In this document: positions 57,275-64,000 of the stretch, piece by piece
Position numbering within the stretch: position 1 is the stretch's first letter
How the letters are laid out: every line of letters starts with the position of its first letter
Source of the DNA: Sphingobium sp. D43FB
Lineage (GTDB): Bacteria; Pseudomonadota; Alphaproteobacteria; Sphingomonadales; Sphingomonadaceae
Assembly: GCF_002312805.1 (NCBI RefSeq)
Contig: NZ_NMUA01000025.1
Span: 1-64,000, forward strand
Direction of reading: 5' to 3'
Length of the DNA stretch: 64,000 bases
Translations under genes and position numbers: made by a program
The notes under the pieces: generated by a model
What the model was told of the DNA's origin: nothing
The model's input: only the letters and a program-made list of their open reading frames with translations
Databases searched by the model: none

Positions 57275-58221
57275 GTTTCCAGGGCCTCTTGCGCAGTCTC
57301 GCGCCCCGACGGTGGCGCGAGGCGAAGCTGCCATCGTTCCCCGGTGACCGGTTCGCCGAAATCGTGATGGACGGCGGTTTCGATCCGCTCGAACCCGTGC
57401 CGGGTATAAAGCCGGCGCGCGGTCTCCAGCACCGCCTGCGTCCAGAGTGTCAGCGTGGCATAGCCCTTGTCCCGCGCGAAGCCGATGCAAGTCGTGACCA
57501 GCGCGTCGCCGATGCGTCGTCCGCGCGCGAACGGCTCGACATAGAGAAGGCGCAGCCGCGCGTTACCGCCGCCTTCGTCGGTCAGGAAGATTGATCCGGC
57601 CATGACGCCGTCAATTTCTGCCACCCAGCATTGCTCACGCCCTGGCTTGAAATTATGCAGGAACGCGGTCGTAACCTCGCCTTCCACCACCTCCAGGCCG
57701 CGTCCCCAGCCATGGCTGTCGGCGTAGAGAATGGACTGCCGAGCGGCGATCCGGCCCATGTCACCGGTCCGGAACGGGCGGATGGAGAAGCCCGATGTGG
57801 TCGTGGGGTCGAGCAGGAGGCGGGCTCTGGCCAGCGCATCTACCAAGTCGGTCTGTGCGACGGGATCGAGCCGCGCGATCATGCCCGCCACGGCATCGCG
57901 CTGGCGTGCATCAAGCAGCGCGAATGCATCTCGACCCGCCTCGGTCAGCCGGATCGGACGAGTCCGGGCGTCGGTGCCGCGATCCCGGATGATCCAGCCA
58001 CGCTTCTCGAAACGCGTGAGGATGCGACTGACATAGCCTGCGTCCATACCCAGGCTCGCCTGCAGCGCATTGGCGCTTCCCGGTTCATTGACAGCAATCT
58101 CGAACAGCAGCCGCGCCTCGGGAAGTGTCGCCTCGCTGCCTAGGAAGCGCGCATCGAGCACCCCGGCCAGTTGCGTGTAGAAGCGGTTGAAACTGCGAAT
58201 GGAGGCAATGGCGTCGTTCAT
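57271..58221 (-). CDS. MarR regulator fused to GNAT acetyltransferase
   Basis: 316 aa: a winged-helix MarR domain (residues about 1-140; GMDAGYVSRILTRFEKRGWI as recognition region) followed by a GNAT domain (FARGRRIGDALVTTCIGFA as CoA loop, TARRLYTRHGFERIE). The fusion is a known architecture. It probably senses the compound it acetylates. A perfect palindrome lies 23 bp upstream of the start. Confidence 0.9.
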   Translation of the reverse strand: MNDAIASIRSFNRFYTQLAGVLDARFLGSEATLPEARLLFEIAVNEPGSANALQASLGMDAGYVSRILTRFEKRGWIIRDRGTDARTRPIRLTEAGRDAFALLDARQRDAVAGMIARLDPVAQTDLVDALARARLLLDPTTTSGFSIRPFRTGDMGRIAARQSILYADSHGWGRGLEVVEGEVTTAFLHNFKPGREQCWVAEIDGVMAGSIFLTDEGGGNARLRLLYVEPFARGRRIGDALVTTCIGFARDKGYATLTLWTQAVLETARRLYTRHGFERIETAVHHDFGEPVTGERWQLRLAPPSGRETAQEALET

Positions 58222-58243
58222 GCCACCAATTTCGCCAGAATAC

Positions 58244-58256
58244 TTGACAATGTCAA
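58244..58256. promoter_or_regulatory. Palindrome before MarR-GNAT (candidate operator)
   Basis: TTGACAATGTCAA is a perfect 6+1+6 palindrome. MarR proteins bind such sites to repress their own operon. Confidence 0.55.
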
Positions 58257-58289
58257 CAATATAGTTGAAGTGCTTGCCCCAAATGGAAT

Positions 58290-58814
58290 TTGATCTTGCC
58301 CGGGCAGAACGCTGAGGCGCTCGGCACGATTGGCGATGCCCGGCAATGGGGCATCACCGGCAAAGCAACCTTGCCCTTGCACAGCCTGCTCAAGGGGGCG
58401 CGGATTACGGTGTCAGGCACGCTTCGCGATTCCCGGTTCCGCGATCCATTGACGGGCGAGGCCCGGGCGATGGACGATCTGCCCTCGACCAGTTTCGAGG
58501 CCGAGTTTCGCCACGATCTGCCCCGCCTGCGGTCGTCGTGGGGTTTCAGCTATGAATCCGCGCAAGAGGCCGAGATTTTCTATACCGGCGAACGCCTGTT
58601 CTGGCGGGAAAGACCGGTGTGGGACGTGTTCGTCGAGACGATGGCTGTGCCGGGGTTCAAGACGACCTTGCGCGCCAGCGCGGTCACGGGAGACAACAGC
58701 GATCGCTTGCGGAGTTTCTTCAATCCCAACCGGGCCGGCGATTATTCTGGGAAGGAAACGCGCAAGCAAACCCAGGGAGCAACAGTCTCGCTTACCTTGT
58801 CCCGGGCTTTGTGA
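58290..58814 (+). pseudogene. TonB-dependent receptor C-terminal remnant
   Basis: The frame (EALGTIGDARQWGITGKATL; GARITVSGTLRDSRFRDPLT; FEAEFRHDLPRLRSSWGFSY) encodes the last barrel strands of a TonB receptor. The signal, plug and most of the barrel are missing. It ends SLTLSRAL. The 5' break is near 58285. Confidence 0.65.
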
Positions 58815-59060
58815 AGCAGGAACTTGCAAATACAGATCGTGAGCCCGAGGTTCAGGACCGCTAGAAAATGCGCTTGAAGAGAAAGCATGAACGCACTGGC
58901 GTGCCATAGCCAGATTCGAATGCGAAGTGCTTGCATCGGTTTCGATGGTACGCAGCCAAAAATCTGGCCCTATGCATCGCTCCGCTTGCCCGACTTGCGA
59001 TGCTCCGCCAGCGATCGAGCGAGGGCTTGTCGCAGGAGAAGGCAGATGCGTACAGCCATA

Positions 59061-59365
59061 TCATGGTGTCGCGGCAGGAATGCACTTCGCAGCAATCGCG
59101 CATGGAACGCCACAAGATCGGACAACGCCGTTAAAAATGGCACTGTAGACAATCGACCGGGCCTCGCGCCGGCTTTCGATCAAGCCGGATTGCTGAAGCT
59201 GATTGAGGTGAAACGACAGGCGCTATGGGGACGTATCGCCCAGCGCCTCGCCGATCGCTCCGGCAGACCGTTCGTCCGCACCCACCACCACAAGTAACCG
59301 GTCGATCCGCAGGCGGGTTTGGTTGGAAAAGGCGGCAAAGCAACGAGTGCTTGATTTTCGTCCAT
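59061..59365 (-). pseudogene. ArsR-family regulator, degenerate
   Basis: The minus strand starts MDENQALVA at 59365, shifts frame, and continues AAFSNQTRLRIDRLLVVVGA, AGAIGEALGDTSP, a TAG, then RLSFHLNQLQQSGLIESRRE and ARSIVYSAIFNGVV. This is an ArsR winged helix with at least one frameshift and one stop. A third frame ends MRDCCEVHSCRDTM, a Cys-containing tail. Confidence 0.7.
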
Positions 59366-59524
59366 CTGTCGCCTAACAGTTCAAGTCCATTTGAAATATA
59401 ATCGTTCCGGGCGGACGGCGCAAACGAGGGCGTTCGGATGGATAATCATCGGATCGCCACGCACGGGCCAGCACGCGGCTTCGTTTCGTGACTCAACTGA
59501 CTGATTTGCAGCTTATCCTCGCTA

Positions 59525-59863
59525 ATGCGCCGCAATCTCGACACGCATTACCCGCTCACGCTCGGGTTGCTGACCGTCGCCGACCTTAGAATCATGTCGC
59601 TCGCCACGCCTGCGGTGGCTCAAACCGCACCCGCACAAACGGCGTTGCGGCTCCTCGACTATATCGCGGTCGATTATCCCGAGGCGGTCGCGGACGGGAA
59701 GATCGCCAACGCTGGCGAATATGCCGAAATGCAGGAGTTCTCCGCGACGGCCGCCAAGCTGGTCGGTGAGCTGCCGAAGTTGTCCGCGCGCGACCGCGTC
59801 ACCCATCATTGCGACATCGTCGAGACCGGCAATGACAGCTGGCGCTTCAAAAACCGGAGCTGA
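59525..59863 (+). pseudogene. FTR1-type iron permease 5' end fused to an istB tail
   Basis: The first 88 codons read like the signal and N-terminal domain of cytochrome-linked FTR1 iron permeases (TAPAQTALRLLDYIAVDYPE; KIANAGEYAEMQEFSATAAK). At 59792 the frame enters [20 protein letters not shown], the last residues of the IS21 IstB at 15340-15411. The permease body with its REGLE motifs is gone, so the chimera is not expected to work. Confidence 0.75.
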
Positions 59864-60020
59864 TCCGGCCCAGCGGTGGTCGATTAGAAGATGCCTTGCG
59901 CTGCGCGCGCCTCCGGTCGGGCTGCGCCCTCCCTACGCCGCGCGCAGCGCAAGGAAGCCCGCTACATCAACGTTCCGCCATCCTGACAGGGGGGTCCCGT
60001 TTGCACGCCGATTGACAGTC
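59792..60020 (+). mobile_element. 3' end remnant of the IS21 element seen at 13067-15591
   Basis: From 59792 the DNA follows 15345-15591 closely: the last istB codons, the 14-bp hairpin and the terminal GCACGCCGATTGACAGTC. One of the two terminal repeat units (the ATAAGGGGTCCC part) is absent, so it is a shortened or sibling copy. Confidence 0.85.
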
Positions 60021-60073
60021 CATGTCGATCACTCCGATGCCTCCTGACTGTCAGCCAGGGGCGAGGAAAACAT

Positions 60074-60123
60074 GGGTCAATTCTCAGTGAAAACTTATAA
60101 CCCTCCCGGGTCACTTCTCAGTG
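60074..60123. repeat. IS21-like terminal repeats
   Basis: GGGTCAATTCTCAGTG (60074-60089) and GGGTCACTTCTCAGTG (60108-60123) form a direct repeat with a 34-bp period. This is the appearance of IS21 end-binding sites of another element whose genes are absent. Confidence 0.55.
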
Positions 60124-60272
60124 CAACTCAACAGAAAACGGTCACTCCTAAAGCGTTTTTAGCCCCGCGCTACCATTTCCGCCGAGTCGGGAGCCAAGTC
60201 GTTTCGAACGGCTTTTATTTCTTTCCGGACCATTGGTCAGGCGGGGCAATATCCGTGCGAAACGGCAAGATG

Positions 60273-60363
60273 TATATGCTGAAACATATAATGTTCACCA
60301 TGAATATGCTTGGACATATTTCCGATTGAGTCCATCGCGTTATTTGATATGCTCAAGCACATC
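60273..60363. promoter_or_regulatory. Three HipB-type operator palindromes
   Basis: TATATGCTGAAACATATA (60273-60290), AATATGCTTGGACATATT (60303-60320) and GATATGCTCAAGCACATC (60346-60363) share the plan xATATGCT-N3/4-CATATx. The first two have perfect 6-bp arms, the third 5 of 6. Centres are 30 and 43 bp apart, close to whole helix turns. They lie between the preceding debris and hipB and fit autoregulation by HipB-HipA. Confidence 0.75.
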
Positions 60364-60394
60364 ATAGTTACAAAATATATGCCAGGATAGATAA

Positions 60395-61000
60395 ATGAGC
60401 GCGGGAATTGAAGAGATAGCGGCGAGTATCCGTGAGGCACGTATCGCAAAGGCACTGACCCAGAAGGAGCTGGGGCAGCGCGTTGGCTTGCCCCAAAGCC
60501 ATATCTCCAAAATCGAAAAAGGCACGGTTGATCTCAAACTTTCAAGCCTTGTCGAGATCGCGCGCGCGCTCGACCTTGAGATCACGCTCGTGCCGCGCAA
60601 GGCTTTGCCTGCCGTCGAGGGAGCGGTGCGAGCACATGGCGCGACCGTCGAAACAAGCCGCGCAGTGAGCCTACTGAACGAACAGGCGCAAATCGCAGAA
60701 CGGATCAAAGCAAACTTCCCAGACCTCTCCCAGGTTGAAGGCTTCCAGAATGCGATCCGGAGCATTCCCAGACTGCAATTCGATGCAGCTCAACTCAAAG
60801 CCCTCGACGAGGCCTTGCAGCCAGCAAAACGGTTGAAGACGATCATCGAGGCGCAGGGCGGGGCGGCGGCTCTCGCCAAACGCATTGAGGAGGCGACTTC
60901 GGCTCTCCGGCATTTCCGCAACATTCAGGTGCGTCATGCGCCGTTGATCGAGGCCGCACGCCAGCTTCCCGCTTACCGGCTGGAGGAGGATGACGCATGA
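60395..61000 (+). CDS. hipB: HipB-like antitoxin with long C-terminal extension
   Basis: 201 aa. The XRE helix-turn-helix is at residues about 8-65 (LTQKELGQRVGLPQSHISKI). Classical HipB is about 88 aa; here some 130 extra residues follow, mostly helical and rich in Ala, Gln and Glu (LKALDEALQPAKRLKTIIEA). AGGATAG precedes the ATG. The stop overlaps hipA by ATGA. The extension may bind HipA or oligomerise; inference. Confidence 0.85.
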   Translation: MSAGIEEIAASIREARIAKALTQKELGQRVGLPQSHISKIEKGTVDLKLSSLVEIARALDLEITLVPRKALPAVEGAVRAHGATVETSRAVSLLNEQAQIAERIKANFPDLSQVEGFQNAIRSIPRLQFDAAQLKALDEALQPAKRLKTIIEAQGGAAALAKRIEEATSALRHFRNIQVRHAPLIEAARQLPAYRLEEDDA

Positions 61001-62211
61001 TTGACGCAGCCGCTCTCGACATACTTCTGCATGATCGCCGCATCGGGACGCTCGCGCGCCTCGATGGCGATCGTAGCATCTTCACGTTCGACGAGGCCTA
61101 CCTCGCCGACGAAGAGCGCCCGACGCTTTCGCTTGCCTATCGTGACCAATATGGCGCGATCATCAATGCGCCTCGCGCCTATCAAACACAGATCGAGCCG
61201 TTCTTCTCGAACCTTTTGCCCGAAGGAACCCTGCGTGATTATCTTGCGCGGCGCGCAGGCGTTAAGTCCGTGCGCGAATATCTCCTTCTCGCGCAGCTTG
61301 GCGGAGACTTGCCAGGCGCGGTCAAGGCCGTGCCCGTCGAGGCGCGTGACGTGCAGCCTGAAGACGCAAACGAAGAAGGCGTTGCAGCTGAAGCCAAGCG
61401 CGCACTGCGCTTCTCACTCGCCGGCGTTCAACTCAAATTTTCAGCCCTGAAGAACAGGGGCAAGAATGGTGGCCTCACCATTCCGGTGAGCGGCACGGGC
61501 GGCGACTGGATCGTCAAACTGCCGTCAGCCCGTCATCCCGACGTTCCGGAAAACGAATTCGCCGCCATGAGCTTGGCCTCCAAGCTCGGGATCGATGTCC
61601 CCGACATCGATCTTCTGCCGCTCGAAACAATCGACGGATTGCCCGACGGGATCACCCGATACGGGGTGTCGGCATATGCCATACGCCGTTTCGACCGGAC
61701 CGATGCCGGACCCGTCCACATCGAGGATTTCGCGCAAGTCTACGGCGTCTATGCCGACGACAAATATGAGAACGCGAGCTACCGCCAAATTTTGTCGGTG
61801 CTCGCGATCGAAGCCGATGAGGCAAGCTCGGTCGAATTCATCCGCCGGCTCACCTACTCCGTGCTGATCGGCAATGGTGACATGCATCTGAAGAACTGGT
61901 CACTGACCTATCCCGATCAGCGCCGACCTATCTTGGCGCCAGCATATGATCTTCTCTCGACCGTCGCCTATATCCCTGAGGAGGATGCCGCCCTCAAATT
62001 TCATCGGTCCCGCGAATGGGAGTCCTTCACCTACCGCGAACTGGAGACGATCGCCGACAAAGCGCGGCTGCCGTCGCATCTGGTTATCTCGACAGCGAAG
62101 GAAACAGTAGAGCGGTTTGACGGGCTTTGGGAGCAGGAAAAGACGCATCTCCCCTTCTCGGGTGAGGTCATTGCTGCAATCGAAAAGCACAGAAAGCGCC
62201 TGGCAGTCTGA
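60997..62211 (+). CDS. hipA: HipA-family toxin kinase
   Basis: 404 aa, a Ser/Thr kinase of the HipA fold that phosphorylates a tRNA synthetase in characterised cases. Visible: LAGVQLKFSA (Gly/Ser loop region), GDWIVKLPSARHPDVPENEF with the ATP-binding Lys, YAIRRFDRT, the catalytic loop LIGNGDMHLKNWSL and the metal motif PAYDLLSTVAYI. The N-terminal couple domain is also present. It appears complete. Confidence 0.92.
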   Translation: MIDAAALDILLHDRRIGTLARLDGDRSIFTFDEAYLADEERPTLSLAYRDQYGAIINAPRAYQTQIEPFFSNLLPEGTLRDYLARRAGVKSVREYLLLAQLGGDLPGAVKAVPVEARDVQPEDANEEGVAAEAKRALRFSLAGVQLKFSALKNRGKNGGLTIPVSGTGGDWIVKLPSARHPDVPENEFAAMSLASKLGIDVPDIDLLPLETIDGLPDGITRYGVSAYAIRRFDRTDAGPVHIEDFAQVYGVYADDKYENASYRQILSVLAIEADEASSVEFIRRLTYSVLIGNGDMHLKNWSLTYPDQRRPILAPAYDLLSTVAYIPEEDAALKFHRSREWESFTYRELETIADKARLPSHLVISTAKETVERFDGLWEQEKTHLPFSGEVIAAIEKHRKRLAV

Positions 62212-62634
62212 ACTAACTGCAACAGAATGCGCTTGCATCGAAACATTTGGCGCGCTGCAGCGGGAGGGCTTAATGGGACAGCAATGGCTGGTTACGGCAG
62301 GAGCGGTCATTAGCGCCCGCAGCGTCTAACGGCGAAAGTTGTTGTGAAGGGTTTCAGGCGCTTGCGTACGAAAGCCTCCAGTGCAGGAACCCGCGGGCCC
62401 CACGCGCTGCTCTATGGGTAAATAGGCTTTGGGATGGTTCTGGCGGGTAGACGTTGCCGGGCCGGAAGTGCGACTATCGGGCGGAACGGCGTGATTTCGG
62501 GCCGCGTTAGGCCGCTAGCAGCGGTGGTTTTACGGATCAGCGTGTCCTGCGCCCGCTTTCCGGGATGGGCATGCGCCCGGTCGTCGGCCAGGACGCTATG
62601 AGCGTGACCGTCATGTAGAGCGAGCCATGCCGGA
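62212..62634. other. Region after hipA, nothing recognised
   Basis: About 420 bp with no supportable gene. The right part may belong to the 3' non-coding end of the IS91 fragment. Confidence 0.35.
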
Positions 62635-62918
62635 TCATGGCGCGTGTCTCCGGGCGTGTGAGGCTGGCGTTGGTGGTGCGCGCGGTTGGCACCAGCGGGC
62701 GAAGGTTTCGACGATAGTCATATGCCCGCCGCAACATGGGCATGGCGGGCGATGATCGGGCGGCTCGTTGGGTTCGGATTCCTCGATCGGCGCAGCAACG
62801 CCCAGCAGCCTGCGGGCGAGCGCCATAGCTTCCTTGTGCGTCGAACTGGCGAGCAGGCCATAATGCCGGATGCGATAGAAGCCGCGTGGTAGGACATGGA
62901 TCAGGAAGCGGCGGATGC
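62635..62918 (-). pseudogene. IS91-family transposase C-terminal fragment
   Basis: The minus strand reads IRRFLIHVLPRGFYRIRHYG, then a linker and CPCCGGHMTIVETFARW, the end of IS91-type Y2 transposases. The N-terminal zinc finger and Tyr catalytic region are missing; the frame joins IS630 sequence at about 62918. Confidence 0.82.
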
Positions 62919-63110
62919 GCCCGGCGCTCACGCGGTACTCCTCATGGACCAAGCCGGTTGGCACCTGACCCCAAAACTCATACTTCCGTCCAATATCTCT
63001 ATCGTGCCAATCCCTTCGAAAAGCCCCGAACTCAATCCGCAGGAAAACATCTGGCAATTCATGCGTGACAATTGGCTGTCGAACCGGGTGTTCGGTTCCT
63101 ACGAAGAGAT
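62916..63110 (+). pseudogene. IS630-family transposase C-terminal fragment
   Basis: The plus strand reads GAHAVLLMDQAGWHLTPKL and SKSPELNPQENIWQFMRDNW, which carry the second Asp and the Glu of the IS630 DDE triad, then ends at FGSYEEIV. The N-terminal part is missing and IS21 sequence takes over at 63111. Confidence 0.85.
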
Positions 63111-63167
63111 TGTTGCGCGGCGACAACTACGATGGCCGGTTGAGCGGCGACTATGATGGCCGGTAGG

Positions 63168-63234
63168 ATCGGTTGTCTGGTCTGATCGTAGGGAGGGGCG
63201 TAGCCCCGACCGGAGAGCGGACCAGACAACCGAT
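63168..63234. repeat. Perfect 15-bp inverted repeat in the istA leader
   Basis: ATCGGTTGTCTGGTC (63168-63182) pairs with GACCAGACAACCGAT (63220-63234) around a 37-base loop. It sits between the IS end and istA and could limit read-through transcription from outside. Confidence 0.7.
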
Positions 63235-63328
63235 GGCGATCTTTTTCCCCTTCTTTCGGGGTGCTGATCGGGGCTGTGGCGGGCGGTGGTATCGGAACAC
63301 TCATCGAACAACGAGCGATGGCTTTGCG

Positions 63329-64000
63329 ATGCCGGGCCACCACATTTCCGATCAACAGGTATTTCTCTTCATGACCCATCGTCGCCAACACACCCAGGCC
63401 GTCGCGGCTGCCAAGGCCGGTATCAGCGAACGCAGCGCACGCCGGATCGAGAACGATCCGCAGCTTCCGTCCCAGAAGAAGAAGGAGCGCCACTGGCGCA
63501 CCCGCGCCGATCCGCTCGAGCCATTCTGGCCATGTATAGAGGAGTTGCTCCAGATCGACGGTATCATTGCCGTCACGGTCTTCGAGACGCTCCAGGACGA
63601 GTTCGGCGAGGATGCTGTTCCCGATGCGATACGACGAACACTGGAACGCCGGATCGCACGCTGGCGGGCACTGCACGGCGGCGAGAAGGAGATCTTCTTC
63701 CCGCAGCATCATGAGCCCGGTCGGCAGGGCCTGTCGGATTTCACGGTATGCGACAGTCTCAAGGTCACCGTTGCCGGCGAGACCCTGGCCTATCGCCTCT
63801 ACCACTTCCGCTTGGCGGCGAGTGGCTGGGAGCATGCGGCTGTCGTGCTGGGCGGGGAGAGCTTTGCCGCCCTTTCGGAGCACCTGCAGGATGCGTTGTG
63901 GAAGCTGGGCGGTGCGCCGGCCGAACACCGCAGCGATTCCCTGTCAGCCGCCTACAAAAACCTCGACGCCGATGCGCAGCGGGATTTCACCCGAAGCTAT
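63329..64000 (+). CDS. istA: IS21-family transposase IstA, N-terminal part (cut by window end)
   Basis: The frame is open from ATG at 63329 to the last base, 224 codons. It begins MPGHHISDQQVFLFMTHRRQ, then a helix-turn-helix (TQAVAAAKAGISERSARRIE) and RTRADPLEPFWPCIEELLQI, typical of long IstA proteins. The C-terminal fragment at the window start is a similar IstA type, but its IS ends differ. Confidence 0.85.
   Translation, partial: MPGHHISDQQVFLFMTHRRQHTQAVAAAKAGISERSARRIENDPQLPSQKKKERHWRTRADPLEPFWPCIEELLQIDGIIAVTVFETLQDEFGEDAVPDAIRRTLERRIARWRALHGGEKEIFFPQHHEPGRQGLSDFTVCDSLKVTVAGETLAYRLYHFRLAASGWEHAAVVLGGESFAALSEHLQDALWKLGGAPAEHRSDSLSAAYKNLDADAQRDFTRSY

Larger units (their letters stand above)
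63111..64000 (+). mobile_element. IS21-family element, 5' part
   Basis: The left end starts TGTTGCGCGGCGACAACTAC. A unit of the form GCGGCGAC(AA)CTAYGATGGCCGG occurs twice (63117-63139, 63144-63163), as expected for IS21 end sites. Its istA begins at 63329 and runs past the window. It has cut an IS630 gene. Confidence 0.85.

Overview
The window looks like an accessory stretch of a high-GC alphaproteobacterial genome, most likely a sphingomonad (Sphingobium, Sphingomonas or Novosphingobium type). The basis is family content, not a database search: two complete TonB-dependent receptors plus a receptor remnant, MocR and MurR/RpiR regulators, DUF6771-, DUF5818- and DUF6961-type small proteins, EcfG-like GGAAC promoters, and repeated IS21/IS5/IS91/IS630 debris. 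No rRNA, tRNA, CRISPR array or replication origin was seen.

Layout. 1-2.2 kb: 3' half of an IS21-family element that cuts a trehalase gene. 2.9-12 kb: a minus-strand organophosphorus operon (TonB receptor, phnD, phnC, phnE, secreted phospholipase C) facing a divergent RpiR/SIS regulator, with a HAD phosphatase convergent to the regulator. 12.5-15.6 kb: a cupin gene and a complete IS21-family element. 15.8-22.2 kb: rlmJ, an overlapping DUF2231/sorbosone-dehydrogenase-like/retropepsin operon, an MpaB-like oxygenase followed by a frameshifted UVR-motif gene, an SDR and DUF3072. 22.3-24.6 kb: small proteins, a lipid kinase and an inositol-phosphatase-like protein. 25.3-28.3 kb: a reduced pyrimidine-degradation cluster rutB-C-D-A. 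28.5-32.3 kb: a stress/NHEJ segment (GSP39-type SDR, a LigD phosphoesterase domain with a nonsense codon, a GNAT with an extra N-terminal domain, Ku). 32.4-41.8 kb: a plus-strand block of MocR regulator, PaiB-like flavin protein, amidohydrolase, TonB receptor and a 1066-aa propeller-amidohydrolase. 42-47.4 kb: S1/P1 nuclease, a PHA-system protein, a frameshifted SRAP gene, a cluster of small sphingomonad proteins, and an S9 peptidase. 47.8-53.9 kb: a four-gene 5-oxoproline operon (5-oxoprolinase, DUF969, DUF979, DUF2891). 54-60.1 kb: a scrapyard of IS5, IS21 pieces, broken outer-membrane and ArsR genes, and an intact MarR-GNAT/GNAT pair. 60.3-62.2 kb: a hipBA toxin-antitoxin pair with three operator-like palindromes. 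62.6-64 kb: IS91, IS630 and IS21 pieces joined end to end; the last istA runs off the window.

How the genes work together. The metabolic modules share a logic of scavenging: phospholipids and phosphonates for phosphorus, pyrimidines for nitrogen, amides or peptides through a TonB receptor with hydrolases, and pyroglutamate. The stress genes (DUF3072, GSP39-type SDR, Ku) each have a GGAAC-N17-GTT/CGT motif upstream, which suggests shared control by an EcfG general-stress sigma factor.

Many genes are disrupted by one or a few bases (UVR, LigD-PE, SRAP, ArsR, an SDR tail, and possibly the gene at 22337). Some of this may be genuine decay beside IS elements. Single-base losses next to G runs could also be sequencing error, and this should be checked before calling them pseudogenes.
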